Part shown: positions 26,593 through 35,673 of the stretch, piece after piece | Layout: the number at the start of each line of letters is the position of its first letter | Position numbering within the stretch: the first letter of the stretch is position 1 | DNA from: Rhizobium sp. N324 | Lineage (GTDB): Bacteria > Pseudomonadota > Alphaproteobacteria > Rhizobiales > Rhizobiaceae | Assembly (NCBI RefSeq): GCF_001664485.1 | Contig: NZ_CP013630.1 | Span: 623,001-687,000, forward strand | Reading direction: 5' to 3' | DNA length: 64,000 nt | Notes under the pieces: generated by a model | The model's database searches: none | Seen by the model: the letters and a program-made list of their open reading frames with translations, nothing else | Told to the model about the DNA's origin: nothing | Translations under genes and position numbers: made by a program

Positions 26593-27366
26593 ATGAGTGA
26601 CTGTTGGGTTGCACACATTCTGGGGAGCACGCAAGTGTCCGACAGTGCTGGAATAAAGCGCCGGCGCAATGCACCAACTGTGATCATTATTGAGCATTCT
26701 ACACTGGCGCGCACGACCGTGGTGAAGCTTCTGGAGCGGGAACTCGCCGGGTGGAACTTTATCGATTTGATTTCGACCGAGAGTCTCGACCGAGCGCTCG
26801 GCGCCGAGGTACGTCTGATCGCATTGGATCTGGCGGGCAGAGACGTCGAGAGCGCCAGCCTGCGTGATGATCTCGCCGCGATTGCTGCACGTTTTCCTGA
26901 GGCGCCTATCACGTTGCTCTCAGCTACGGATGACGCCATCATAGCGCGTCAGGCGCTCAAGATCGGCATCCGCGGCTTTTTCTCGACTTCACTTCAAATC
27001 GACATTGCCCTTGCCGGTCTTCGGCTCGTTCTGGCAGGAGGAACATTTTTCCCGCAGCTCTTGGGAGCCGCTGCAAACGGCTCAAACGAGCATAGCCCGG
27101 CCAGAAATGAGGCCGAAAAAAGCTTGGATGACAGGACGCAGTACCTGGCGCTTGCCGATTTCACGCCCCGGGAGGCGGATGTCCTCGCGGAGTTGCAATC
27201 CGGCTGCTCAAACAAGGTCATTGCCGGAAAACTCAATTTGTCGGGGCATACGGTGAAGATGCATCTGCAGCACATCATGCGCAAGCTGCAGGCGCAGAAC
27301 CGCACTGAAGTGGTTGCCCGCCTGATTCAAAGAGCCGCCGGTGGCCCTGACGCCTCGCCGAGCTAG
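26593..27366 (+). CDS. LuxR-family response regulator with atypical receiver
   Basis: A 257-residue transcription factor. The N-terminal domain resembles a receiver: VIIIEHSTLART, LIALDLAGRD (possible phospho-acceptor Asp), TLLSATDD and GIRGFFSTS. One of the paired N-terminal acids is His and the conserved Lys near the end is replaced, so phosphorylation may not control it. The C-terminus has a GerE/LuxR helix-turn-helix: FTPREADVLAELQSGCSNKVIAGKLNLSGHTVKMHLQHIMRKL. ATG 26593 follows AGGGATAGG; ATG 26566 is an alternative without a site. It is convergent with the diguanylate cyclase (5 bases apart). Position suggests it controls the glycine-rich/secretion genes. Confidence 0.85.
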   Translation: MSDCWVAHILGSTQVSDSAGIKRRRNAPTVIIIEHSTLARTTVVKLLERELAGWNFIDLISTESLDRALGAEVRLIALDLAGRDVESASLRDDLAAIAARFPEAPITLLSATDDAIIARQALKIGIRGFFSTSLQIDIALAGLRLVLAGGTFFPQLLGAAANGSNEHSPARNEAEKSLDDRTQYLALADFTPREADVLAELQSGCSNKVIAGKLNLSGHTVKMHLQHIMRKLQAQNRTEVVARLIQRAAGGPDASPS

Positions 27367-27371
27367 AGTTT

Positions 27372-29354
27372 TTAGGCGCCTATCTGCTGTATCGGCGTGT
27401 CAGCAGAAGGCTCGGCAACGACGGCCTGATTTCGCCCTGCCTGCTTGGCGCGATAGAGCGCGCGATCAGCTTCGAGCAATAGCGCTTCCGGAGAGATATT
27501 CTCGTTCGGCGCTGCCAGCGCAATGCCGACGCTGAGCGTCACGTGCCCGAAAGGCGATCCTTCATGCGCCAGCTTGACGACCGCCATTGCCGAACACAGG
27601 GCCTGTCCGATGGCGGGCGCGTTCTTGGCTGAGGCGATCCGTGCAATGATGGCGAATTCCTCTCCGCCATAGCGGGCAACGAGGTCCTGTTGGCTGCGCG
27701 TATTGCGTTCCAGCACCCCGGCGATTTCCTTCAGGCAGGCGTCTCCCGCCGGATGGCCGTATCGGTCGTTGTAACCTTTGAACCAGTCGGCATCCACCAT
27801 GGCAAGCATCAGCAGGTCCTGACCTTGCCCAAGCCCGGCGAGCTCGCTTGCGAGAACCGCGTCGAAGCGACGGCGATTGGCGACGCCCGTCATCTCGTCC
27901 GTCTGGCTGATCGTCACGAGCTTCTGATTGAGCCGCTCCAGCTCGGAGGTTCGATCCCGTATCTTGCCCTCAAGCGCCTCATGGGCTGCGTGAACGCGCG
28001 CGGCCATCGACGCAAAATCGCGGGCAAGCTCGCCGATCTCGTCGTCGGAGTGCGTGGGCAGGGCGTCGTTGGCAACGGTAACGCCGGAGCGGCCGACCAG
28101 CTGCGTGGCGTGAATCAATCGCACCAACGGTTCGGCGACCTGCTTTTGCAAGATCGAACGGAGGATGAAGAGTTCGACGAACAGGGTGAGCAACCCGACC
28201 GCGACGACGATCCCGAGATTGGTGAGGACGGCGGGCCGCATCAGAGATTTCGGATAGTGGACGGCAAGCACCCAGGGCGTATCCGGAATCCGGCCGACCG
28301 CGGCAATTTCGCTGGCGCTGTCGACGAGCGACACCGAACCCGCTCCGATCGACCGGCTCGCCTTCAGCAATGGCTGGTAGTCGGCGAGTGCCAAGGAGGA
28401 AATCGAGGCTTCGCCAGCGCTGGCCGTGATCGCATCGGCATATTTGCTGTCGAAGATCAGAGTTCCCTGATCATCGGCCGCAAAGATCGTCGCGCGTGCG
28501 CCCGGCAGCGTCGGATTTGCGGTTCGTTTCATCAGATCGGCGAGCAGCACGTCGACGCAGGCCATGATGCGATGCTTGCCTGAAGCGTCAGGCGCATCGG
28601 GCGTCGCGATCGTCGTCATCCATGCATTGTTGGAGGGATCCCAATAGATGCGCGTAAAGAACGTATCGTTTTGAGGCCCGCCGAAGCCGCGGGAGAAAAA
28701 TTCGAAAGTCTCGAGCTTCAGCGCATCCGGGCCTTCATATTTGAAAACCTTGGCGATGTCGGCAGCCTGATAGATCGGGAAGCCTTTTTCCGGAACCACG
28801 CCGTAGAAATTGAAGAGGCGGCCCTTGGTGGCAGAACCGAATTGGTAAGAGAGCAGGTAAGACAGCGCAAACCGCGTTTTCACGTCCTCATCCGGCGTCA
28901 CGTCGGGCGCGTAGGTCGCCGACATGTCGGGAAATCTGCGCCCATCGGGCAAAGGCTCGCCTTCAAACAATCCGGGACGCTGGGTGTAGGATCCATCCTC
29001 ATGGCGATAGAAAATATCATCGAAACTCCGTGCCAAGGATTGCCGGGCTTCCGGTATCGCGTAGATCCTGCTGAATTCGGCAAGGAAATTCTTTTGGAGG
29101 TCCTTCACTTCGCGGAAGGGCAGCGACTCGCGCTGCAAAGCCTGCTCCGTCGAAAAGGAGAGCTGCGAGCGCAACGAGCGCTCAAGCGCGGAATGATTGA
29201 TGAAATAGGACACGCCGCCGGCACAGGCGCAGACCAGCGCGATCCGCAGTGCCGCAAGCCGCAACGCCCGCGACGCCAGAGTATGGCGTGTTTTCTGCTT
29301 CACCTTCGGTCTGAAGACCATCCTCAACAACGTGCTCATGCCGGTGCCGCTCAT
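27372..29354 (-). CDS. Membrane-bound diguanylate cyclase with periplasmic sensor and HAMP
   Basis: About 660 residues. A first membrane helix (ALRIALVCACAGGVSYFI) precedes a large periplasmic sensor of roughly 310 residues, which resembles a double Cache/dCache fold (TLIFDSKYAD, TPWVLAVHYPKS near its end). A second helix (NLGIVVAVGLLTLFVELFIL), a HAMP region (EPLVRLIHATQLVGRSG to DDEIGELARDFASMAARV), a coiled coil and a GGDEF domain with VDADWFKGYND and RYGGEEFAII follow; the cyclase motif is intact and there is no EAL domain. GGAG seven bases before ATG 29354 fixes the start over the frame from 29441. It should raise cyclic di-GMP in response to an external ligand. Confidence 0.92.
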   Translation of the reverse strand: MSGTGMSTLLRMVFRPKVKQKTRHTLASRALRLAALRIALVCACAGGVSYFINHSALERSLRSQLSFSTEQALQRESLPFREVKDLQKNFLAEFSRIYAIPEARQSLARSFDDIFYRHEDGSYTQRPGLFEGEPLPDGRRFPDMSATYAPDVTPDEDVKTRFALSYLLSYQFGSATKGRLFNFYGVVPEKGFPIYQAADIAKVFKYEGPDALKLETFEFFSRGFGGPQNDTFFTRIYWDPSNNAWMTTIATPDAPDASGKHRIMACVDVLLADLMKRTANPTLPGARATIFAADDQGTLIFDSKYADAITASAGEASISSLALADYQPLLKASRSIGAGSVSLVDSASEIAAVGRIPDTPWVLAVHYPKSLMRPAVLTNLGIVVAVGLLTLFVELFILRSILQKQVAEPLVRLIHATQLVGRSGVTVANDALPTHSDDEIGELARDFASMAARVHAAHEALEGKIRDRTSELERLNQKLVTISQTDEMTGVANRRRFDAVLASELAGLGQGQDLLMLAMVDADWFKGYNDRYGHPAGDACLKEIAGVLERNTRSQQDLVARYGGEEFAIIARIASAKNAPAIGQALCSAMAVVKLAHEGSPFGHVTLSVGIALAAPNENISPEALLLEADRALYRAKQAGRNQAVVAEPSADTPIQQIGA

Positions 29355-29502
29355 TTCAGTGCTCCGGCCTGCATGATCGACAACCCGATTGCGTCGACCG
29401 CTCGCATGCCAATAACCAGCAGGCTGCTCGAGATCATGCATTTACCTCAGTCGTTGGAAGCAAGCCCGTCCGGCTGCCCCTCGAGAGCAGCATCAAGACG
29501 TC

Positions 29503-29691
29503 GTGCATTTATGGGCATCGGGGAAAGCGCCACAATTCATTCGTGGCGTGACGAGTTCGGCAGCGGCGCCGAAGCTCGGCCAGCGCATCGAGACATTGCT
29601 CGAAGGACTGGAGCCATTAAGGCGTGGCGAGAAGTTAACAAAGGATGCCGACGTCGAAGCGCCGCCGAAGTTGCCTGCGCGATTCGGATAA
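29503..29691 (+). CDS. Possible small protein, weak support
   Basis: A GTG-started frame of 62 codons with a plausible amphipathic helix (GQRIETLLEGLEPLRRGEKL). Codon third-position bias is weaker than in surrounding genes and there is no clear ribosome-binding site. It lies in the 487-base gap between the diguanylate cyclase start (29354) and the gene at 29842; apart from this frame I see nothing in that gap. Confidence 0.25.
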   Translation: MHLWASGKAPQFIRGVTSSAAAPKLGQRIETLLEGLEPLRRGEKLTKDADVEAPPKLPARFG

Positions 29692-29841
29692 ACTTCGCAA
29701 AACGGATCAGACGGTTGCGCTGGCGGTCGCGCGGCGTGTCAGCCCTCGGGTGTTCGTTTCAGCTGGTCTCATATCGTGAATCCCAGGTGGGAACCGCGAG
29801 TCCGGCCGTCCGTTACTCCTAAAGGAATGGAGGACATGGAC

Positions 29842-30039
29842 ATGCGCAAGAAGAAGAAAGCCATCGTCGAGGCGGCGCTCGAGTCCGAGTATGAGCGCCA
29901 GCCGCTCGGGATCATGAATACGGAACAGGCGCTGGAGCTTGAGGATTCCGACGGTCTTGTGTTCAGTCATCCGGACAAAGAGGCCGGGGTAACCGATCAT
30001 TTCGTCGATCAGGACCAGTTGCGCCGATTGGTGCAGTAG
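29842..30039 (+). CDS. Small acidic protein, function unknown
   Basis: 65 residues from ATG 29842 (MRKKKKAIVEAALES), preceded by GGAGG at eight bases; ATGs at 29827 and 29836 are in frame but poorly spaced from a site. The N-terminus is lysine-rich and the rest acidic, with ALELEDSDGLVFSHPDKEAG. No membrane segment or cysteine. It converges on the SDR gene with 32 bases between stops. I do not recognise the family. Confidence 0.6.
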   Translation: MRKKKKAIVEAALESEYERQPLGIMNTEQALELEDSDGLVFSHPDKEAGVTDHFVDQDQLRRLVQ

Positions 30040-30071
30040 CCGACGCCGCCGCGAGCGCCGCCCTGCCGGCC

Positions 30072-30797
30072 TCACGCAATCATATAGCCGCCGTCCACCG
30101 GCATCGATATCCCGTTCACCATGGCCGCCTGATCGGAGAGCAGGAAAAGCACGACCTCGGCGACGTCTTCCGGCTCGGCGAACCGGCCGACCGGAATTCG
30201 CTGCTTCATTCCCGCCGCCTTTTCGGGATCGCTCCATGCCTTCACCGCCATCGGCGTCAGCGTCACCGTCGGGTGGACGCCGTTTGCGCGGATGCCGTGC
30301 GGCCCAAGCTCCTTTGCCATGACACGCGTCAAGCCGTCCAATCCACCCTTCGAGGCACAATAGGCGGCGTGGTCGGGAATGCCGATGAAGGAGGCGACCG
30401 ACGAGACATTGACGATGGCGCCGTTGCGGCCTTGCTTTATCAGCGAGCGGGCGTATTCCTGCGCCACGATCATCGGCGCACGTGTGTTGACCGCAATAAG
30501 ACGGTCGAATGCTTCAACTGTCGTCTCCAGGAACGGCTGCAATTCGGTCGTGCCGGCGCAGTTGACGAGGAAATCCGCGGGCAGGGCCGCAATCGCCGCC
30601 TCCCGCGTCGCCTCGGCGTCGGCGAGATCGACCTCGATGGCGCGGCAGCCGAATTCCTCTCGCAGCACAGCGACATCGGCGGCACTCCGCGTCAGGGCGA
30701 CGACATCAGCACCCCGTTCGGTGAGCATCACGGCAATTTCCCGTCCGATGCCTTTGCCGGCGCCGGTCACGATGACCGTCTTTCCTTTGAAGTCCAT
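30072..30797 (-). CDS. SDR oxidoreductase, L-xylulose reductase-like
   Basis: A 241-residue classical short-chain dehydrogenase: TGAGKGIGR cofactor loop (residues 12-20), NCAGT, catalytic NVSSVAS Ser, YCASK Tyr/Lys, and a C-terminal GGYMIA. The segments VTGAGKGIGRE, ELGPHGIRANGVHPTVTLTPM resemble dicarbonyl/L-xylulose reductases, which reduce L-xylulose to xylitol or the reverse. AGGAG eight bases before ATG 30797 sets the start. It is the last gene of the ABC transporter operon, 11 bases after the ATPase stop, so it probably oxidises or reduces the imported polyol or ketose. Confidence 0.88.
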   Translation of the reverse strand: MDFKGKTVIVTGAGKGIGREIAVMLTERGADVVALTRSAADVAVLREEFGCRAIEVDLADAEATREAAIAALPADFLVNCAGTTELQPFLETTVEAFDRLIAVNTRAPMIVAQEYARSLIKQGRNGAIVNVSSVASFIGIPDHAAYCASKGGLDGLTRVMAKELGPHGIRANGVHPTVTLTPMAVKAWSDPEKAAGMKQRIPVGRFAEPEDVAEVVLFLLSDQAAMVNGISMPVDGGYMIA

Positions 30798-30808
30798 TGC
30801 TCGTCTCC

Positions 30809-31870
30809 TCACAGTCTCTGGCCCGTTTCCCGATCGAAGATGTGCGCACGCCGGGGATCGATGTGGAAATACACCGTCCGTCCGGGATCTACCTCGATAC
30901 GCTCGCGGATCAAGGCGTCGATCGGCACACCTTGCGTACGGCCGAAGATCAACGTCTCCGAACCGGTGGGCTCGAACACCGAGACTTCAACGGGAACGCC
31001 GTCGTCGCCGATCGTGATATGCTCCGGTCGGATGCCGTAGGTCACGGCTCGTCCATCGTCCGCATTCGTCTTGTCGAGGGGCAGGACGACACCCTGGTCG
31101 GTGACGACGACCTTCGTGCCGTCGCGGGTGGCGATGCGGCCCTGAAGGAAGTTCATCGATGGGCTGCCGATGAAGCCGGCGACGAAGAGGTTGACCGGGA
31201 AGTCGTAAAGATCGAGAGGCTTGCCGATCTGCTCGACCCTGCCGTCGCGCATCACCACGATCTTGCTTGCCATCGTCATCGCCTCGATCTGGTCGTGGGT
31301 GACGTAAACGGTGGTGGTCTTCAGCCGCTGGTGAAGCTCCTTGATTTCAACGCGCATGGTGACGCGCAGTTTGGCGTCAAGGTTCGACAGCGGCTCGTCG
31401 AACAGGAAGACCTGCGGATCGCGGACGATGGCGCGGCCCATCGCCACGCGTTGACGCTGCCCGCCCGACAATTGCTTCGGGTAGCGGTCGAGATAACGCG
31501 TCAGGTCGAGGATCTCGGCCGCCTTGCCGACCTTTTCGTCAATTTCCGCCTTGGGACGCCTGGCCATCTTCAGCGGAAAGCCCATGTTTTCGGCGACCGT
31601 CTTGTGGGGATAGAGCGCGTAGCTCTGAAAGACCATCGCAATGTCGCGCTCCTTCGGCGGAGCGTTGGTGACGACACGGCCGCCGATCCGGATGTCGCCG
31701 CCGCTGACGGTCTCGAGACCGGCGATCATCCGCAGCAGGGTGGATTTGCCGCAGCCGGAGGGGCCGACCAGCACGACGAATTCGCCGTCCTCGATGTCGA
31801 CGCTGACGCCGTGCATGACCTGAAGCGCGCCATACCGCTTGGTGACGTCGCTAACCTGTACGTTTGCCAA
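30809..31870 (-). CDS. ABC transporter ATPase of MalK/UgpC type
   Basis: 353 residues. Walker [11 protein letters not shown]-loop [11 protein letters not shown], signature [14 protein letters not shown], Walker [13 protein letters not shown] and switch [12 protein letters not shown] are all normal, followed by the regulatory OB-fold extension (about 235-350, YGIRPEHI) of carbohydrate-uptake importers. The start is TTG, supported by GGAGG seven bases upstream. It energises the permease pair encoded upstream. Confidence 0.96.
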   Translation of the reverse strand: MANVQVSDVTKRYGALQVMHGVSVDIEDGEFVVLVGPSGCGKSTLLRMIAGLETVSGGDIRIGGRVVTNAPPKERDIAMVFQSYALYPHKTVAENMGFPLKMARRPKAEIDEKVGKAAEILDLTRYLDRYPKQLSGGQRQRVAMGRAIVRDPQVFLFDEPLSNLDAKLRVTMRVEIKELHQRLKTTTVYVTHDQIEAMTMASKIVVMRDGRVEQIGKPLDLYDFPVNLFVAGFIGSPSMNFLQGRIATRDGTKVVVTDQGVVLPLDKTNADDGRAVTYGIRPEHITIGDDGVPVEVSVFEPTGSETLIFGRTQGVPIDALIRERIEVDPGRTVYFHIDPRRAHIFDRETGQRL

Positions 31871-31922
31871 TGTCGTTCCTCCCTAAACCAGCGCGGCTTG
31901 TGTGTTGACGCAAGCCATCGGC

Positions 31923-32129
31923 TCATCCCTTCCAGACGATATAGGCGCCGAGAACCGCCGAGATTGCGGCCGCGCACCATACCGAAAGCCCGACCGGCTC
32001 GATGAACCGCATCCAGAACAGCGAGAGCGCGACCCAGATCACCACCGAGATGAAAAGCCGGTCGAACCAGTTCGTTTCGATCGGCAGAAATCCCGGCTTG
32101 CGTTCATTGTTTCCTGATGGAGAGGTCAT
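31923..32129 (-). CDS. Small two-helix membrane protein in the polyol ABC operon
   Basis: 68 residues with two hydrophobic helices (LFISVVIWVALSLFWM and LSVWCAAAISAVLGAYIVW) and a charged N-terminus. It starts five bases after the permease stop, so it is translated with the transporter. Small membrane proteins of this kind are seen inside some rhizobial polyol/glycerol ABC operons (DUF2160-like), but I cannot assign it to that family with certainty. An accessory role in the transporter is inferred from position. Confidence 0.75.
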   Translation of the reverse strand: MTSPSGNNERKPGFLPIETNWFDRLFISVVIWVALSLFWMRFIEPVGLSVWCAAAISAVLGAYIVWKG

Positions 32130-32133
32130 GGCT

Positions 32134-32970
32134 TCACCCTTTCACCGCACCGAAGGTCAGGCCGGCCACGATGTGACGCTGCACCACCGAAAAGACGATG
32201 AGCGCCGGAACCAATGTCAGCATCGAGATCGCAGCCATGATCCCCCAGGCCGTGCCCGTGGTCGTCACATATTCCGACAGGCCGGTGGTCAGGGTCCGCG
32301 CATTGAAGTTGGTGAGCGTCGCCGCCAGCAGATATTCGTTCCACGCAAATACCCAGGTCAGGATCAGCGTCACCGCAAGTCCGGGCCGCGCCAGGGGAAA
32401 GACGATGTCGTAAAGGACGGTCCATGGGCTGGCGCCATCCATATAGGCCGCTTCGTCCAACTCCTTCGGGATTCCTTCCACCGTCGGGCGCAGCGTCCAG
32501 ATGGCGAAGGGCAGGTTGAAGGAACAGTAGACCAGGATCATGCCCAGTCGGGAATCGGCGAGCGAGAAGTCGCCGATTTTGTAGACCTGCGTCAAAAGCA
32601 GGAAAAGCGGCAGTAGAAAGACCGCCGGCGGCGCCATGCGGTTGGTGATCGTCCAGAAGAAGATGCTTTCCTTGCCGGCAAGGTCGAAGCGCGTCAGCGC
32701 GTAGCAGGCGAAAAAGCCGAGCGTCGTGACGAGCAGCGCGTTGCCTGACGAAATGATCATCGAGTTGAGCATGTATCCGCGCAAGGTCGGATTGGTCAGC
32801 ACATCCTGGTAATTTTTCCAGAAGAAACTGCGGAGAACGACATCGGGCGTCGAGAACAGGTCGAAGGGCTGTTTCACCGATATGACGAAGAGCCAGTAGA
32901 TTGGGAAAAGCGTCGCGAGGCTGATCAAGATCCACAGCACGACCGGCAGCCAGGGATTCTGGGTCTTCAT
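32134..32970 (-). CDS. Carbohydrate ABC permease, MalG-type
   Basis: 278 residues with six membrane helices and the cytoplasmic EAA loop that docks the ATPase (EGIPKELDEAAYMDGASPW). N-terminus LATLFPIYWLFVISVKQ is typical of MalG-like subunits. Its start lies 4 bases after the stop of the other permease gene. A 269-codon frame overlapping it is a shadow. Confidence 0.95.
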   Translation of the reverse strand: MKTQNPWLPVVLWILISLATLFPIYWLFVISVKQPFDLFSTPDVVLRSFFWKNYQDVLTNPTLRGYMLNSMIISSGNALLVTTLGFFACYALTRFDLAGKESIFFWTITNRMAPPAVFLLPLFLLLTQVYKIGDFSLADSRLGMILVYCSFNLPFAIWTLRPTVEGIPKELDEAAYMDGASPWTVLYDIVFPLARPGLAVTLILTWVFAWNEYLLAATLTNFNARTLTTGLSEYVTTTGTAWGIMAAISMLTLVPALIVFSVVQRHIVAGLTFGAVKG

Positions 32971-32974
32971 CGCG

Positions 32975-33850
32975 TCAACCTCTCTTCACGCGGGGCGCGA
33001 TCAGGCCGACATAGAGCAGCCAGCAGACGACGATTGTGAGGTAGAGGACGATGACGGAGATCGCCGAACCGTAGCCGTAATTCGTCTTGGGGAACACTTC
33101 CCTGAAGATATGGACGCCGATGTAGCGCGTCGATGAACCCGGGCCGCCGCCGGTCAGCATCAGGACTTCGTCGACGGTGCGCAGCGCATCCATCAGCCGG
33201 ATGAACACCGTGGCGAGCAGAGCCGGGCGGATCAGGGGAAGCGTAATATGCCAGAAGATCTGGCTCTTGCCGGCGCCGTCGATTTGCGCCTGCTCGAACG
33301 GATCCGGCGGAAGCGAGACGAGCGCGGCGATCAGCGACAGGGTGACGAGCGGCGTCCAGTGCCAGATGTCCATGATGACAGTGACGGTGAAGGCTGCGGC
33401 GGCACTCTGGCCGATATTCAGATCGTAGCCGAACCAGTTCCTCAGAAGATAGGGAATGATGCCGATCGACGGTGTGGTCATCAGCTTCCAGACGGAGCCG
33501 ACGATGATCGGCGCCATGATCAGCGGCAGGGTATGGATGGTGCGAAACAGCGCTTTTCCAGGAAAGTCCTTCAGCAGCGCCTGGGCGAGGATATAGCCGA
33601 GGACCAGCTCCGACACGACCGCGAAGAAGACGAAGGCCAGGGTTATGCCGAGCGAGGCCAGGAACTGGGCGTCGAAGACGAGCCGCCGATAGTTGTCGGC
33701 CCAGTTGAAGACCATGCCGGGGTTGGCCGCGAACGGGTTCCATGCATGGAACGAGACCCAGAGGACATAGATGAACGGAAAGATCCCGAACAGCCCGAGG
33801 ATTATTATGGTCGGTGACAGCAACAGCCACCCGAGCTTCTGCGAATGCAT
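32975..33850 (-). CDS. Carbohydrate ABC permease, MalF-type
   Basis: 291 residues from ATG 33850, which has GGGGGATAG just upstream; the open frame to 33922 runs through non-coding sequence. Six membrane helices; the EAA-like loop reads LVSLPPDPFEQAQIDGAGKSQ. The ending VCWLLYVGLIAPRVKRG is typical of the family. Co-transcribed with the binding-protein gene 96 bases upstream. Confidence 0.95.
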   Translation of the reverse strand: MHSQKLGWLLLSPTIIILGLFGIFPFIYVLWVSFHAWNPFAANPGMVFNWADNYRRLVFDAQFLASLGITLAFVFFAVVSELVLGYILAQALLKDFPGKALFRTIHTLPLIMAPIIVGSVWKLMTTPSIGIIPYLLRNWFGYDLNIGQSAAAAFTVTVIMDIWHWTPLVTLSLIAALVSLPPDPFEQAQIDGAGKSQIFWHITLPLIRPALLATVFIRLMDALRTVDEVLMLTGGGPGSSTRYIGVHIFREVFPKTNYGYGSAISVIVLYLTIVVCWLLYVGLIAPRVKRG

Positions 33851-33945
33851 CGCTATCCCCCATTGAACTTGATGTCGACGTCCGCTCCACCCAGGAGCGA
33901 AAGATGACGGGTCGTAGGACACGACCCGTCAGTTGGGGAGGATGT

Positions 33946-35379
33946 TTATTTGCGATAGCCGAGCGAGGTGAGTTCCTCTTCGGCCTTGGCCGCCATCTGG
34001 TCGAGGCCTTCATCGGGACCGATCTTGCCGGTCAGGATGTCGTAGAAGATCGGCGCTGTGGCTTCACGCACCTGCGCATGGAAGGGGTAGGGAGGAGCGC
34101 CGGCGAAGAGTTTGCCCTCGTCCTTCAGCATCGTGTAGAAGCCGCCGAGCTTGGTATCCATCTCCTTCACCTTAGGATCGTCGAACGTCGCCTTGTTGGT
34201 GATGCGCGGGGCGGCGATGGCCCAATCGGGCTGCACCTCGTTCTGACCGATGAATTCGAGAAACAGCAGCGATGCTTCCTTGTTCTTCGACGTGACCGGC
34301 ACGCCGAAGGCGCCGCCGTCATAATAGCCGATATAGCCCTTTCCGGCTTTCGCAGCGTCCAGCACGCCCGGCTCCAGCGGCGGCAGTGCGAACCCGACCT
34401 TTCCCACAACCTTCGACTGCGCAGGGTCGCTGGCGATCCACGCGGCGTTCTCACCATAGATCAGCCCTTGGGCGACGCGGCCCGCGGCGAAGGTCGTTGC
34501 GGTTTCCGTCCAGGTTGACTGCGTCGATTCCGGCGGAGCGATGTCGCGCAGGTGCAGCCAATATTTCAGCGCGGCCTTCGCCTTGTCGCCGTTCATCGAA
34601 CCGCCGTGTTCGACCGTCGCCGCATAATTGTTCTTGGCGTCGATGCCCCAATTGTAGACGCCGAATGTCGGCACGATGGACTCGAAGAATTCATACCAGG
34701 ACGCCGGATGGCCGGTATGGGCCTGAGCGGTCGTGCCCCAGAGCTCCATGCCGTTGTCCTTGCCGTACTTGGTGAAGAATTCGGCGATCTGCGTATATTC
34801 TTCGTGGGTGGTCGCCGGCTTCAGGTCCTTGCCGGTTTCCGTCTTGAATGCCTCCTTGATCTTCGGATCGTCGAAGAGGTCCTTGCGATAGAGATAGGTC
34901 TTCAGGAAGGCTTCCATCGGCGTGCCGAAGAGATCGCCGCTGGCATCCTTGAAGTAGTCGGCAAAGCTGGTGAAGTTCGCGTCGTCATAGGTCGGCGCCT
35001 TCAGATCCGGCTGGTCCTTCAGCGTCTTGGTGATGTCGACGAGGAAATTCCTGGCGAGATAGGAGTAGATGATGTCCTGCTCGATATAGACCATGTCATA
35101 GATGCCGGTCTTGGCTTCCATGTCCTTGATCGCCTTGTCGTACATCTGATCCCAGGACGTCGTCTCGATTTCGACCTTGATGCCCGTCTTCTTTTCGAAT
35201 TCCGGCGCGAGCACGTTCTTGATGTAATTCGACGGCGGCGTGCTTTCGGTGACGCCGTGCAGGGTCACGCCCTTGTATTTGGCGCCGGCGTCAGACCAGA
35301 AATCAGCCCGGGCCGGCGAAGCAGTCGTGGCGAGGCCGAGCGTCAGCGCAAGCGCGCTAGCCTTCAAAGCATAGTGCAT
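33946..35379 (-). CDS. Polyol/sugar ABC transporter substrate-binding protein
   Basis: 477 residues; ATG 35379 has GGAGG at seven bases (a TTG two codons earlier is less well spaced). Residues 1-26 form a Sec signal ending SPARA, so the mature periplasmic protein starts DFWSDAG. It belongs to the extracellular solute-binding protein family 1 group ([43 protein letters not shown]). First gene of the importer operon, divergent from the epimerase-like gene at 35674, with probable ROK operators between. Ligand is unknown; neighbouring enzymes point to a hexitol or pentitol. Confidence 0.95.
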   Translation of the reverse strand: MHYALKASALALTLGLATTASPARADFWSDAGAKYKGVTLHGVTESTPPSNYIKNVLAPEFEKKTGIKVEIETTSWDQMYDKAIKDMEAKTGIYDMVYIEQDIIYSYLARNFLVDITKTLKDQPDLKAPTYDDANFTSFADYFKDASGDLFGTPMEAFLKTYLYRKDLFDDPKIKEAFKTETGKDLKPATTHEEYTQIAEFFTKYGKDNGMELWGTTAQAHTGHPASWYEFFESIVPTFGVYNWGIDAKNNYAATVEHGGSMNGDKAKAALKYWLHLRDIAPPESTQSTWTETATTFAAGRVAQGLIYGENAAWIASDPAQSKVVGKVGFALPPLEPGVLDAAKAGKGYIGYYDGGAFGVPVTSKNKEASLLFLEFIGQNEVQPDWAIAAPRITNKATFDDPKVKEMDTKLGGFYTMLKDEGKLFAGAPPYPFHAQVREATAPIFYDILTGKIGPDEGLDQMAAKAEEELTSLGYRK

Positions 35380-35450
35380 TTCCAATCCTCCCAGATAGCA
35401 GCGAGATCATTTCGCCGGTGCTTGTGTAGGCCAAAAAAACCGACAGCGCA

Positions 35451-35477
35451 ATATTTGTTGTCTAAACGTGCAAATAT
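35451..35477. promoter_or_regulatory. Candidate ROK-repressor operator 1
   Basis: ATATTTG (35451-35457) and CAAATAT (35471-35477) are perfect inverted arms around 13 bases, with the right-hand end of the spacer AAACGTG. The segment TATTTGTTGTCT is repeated exactly at 35602. It lies about 70 bases upstream of the binding-protein start. ROK regulators of the NagC/XylR group bind AT-rich palindromes of this form. Confidence 0.55.
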
Positions 35478-35601
35478 ACGGCCTATCCCATTGATTTCTG
35501 CTGAACTAATCTCACGCAAAGAAGCAACGGCAATAGCAATCGAGATAAATTGCTGCATCGCAAGGGAATTTTGCGAAGCAGCAAAGAGCCATCGCGAAAA
35601 T

Positions 35602-35626
35602 TATTTGTTGTCTTGCCAAACTAAAT
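35602..35626. promoter_or_regulatory. Candidate ROK-repressor operator 2
   Basis: TATTTGTTGTCTTGCCAAAC followed by TAAAT: the left half repeats operator 1 exactly for 12 bases, and the right half (AAACTAAAT) is an imperfect inverted arm. It lies about 48 bases before the ATG of the epimerase-like gene, where a repressor would block transcription. Confidence 0.55.
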
Positions 35627-35673
35627 GGCATAGCACTGTGCGCAATCACCGGCATATCGCGGAGGAAAAACCT

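Noticed and set aside
32126..32935. 269-codon ORF overlapping the MalG-type permease on the same strand
   Set aside because: Same strand, different frame; lacks membrane helices, whereas the accepted frame has six and an EAA loop.
34552..35673. N-terminal 374 codons of the open frame leading into the epimerase-like gene
   Set aside because: This part is antisense to the binding-protein gene and the operator region; the strong ribosome-binding site at 35661 and family homology start at 35674.
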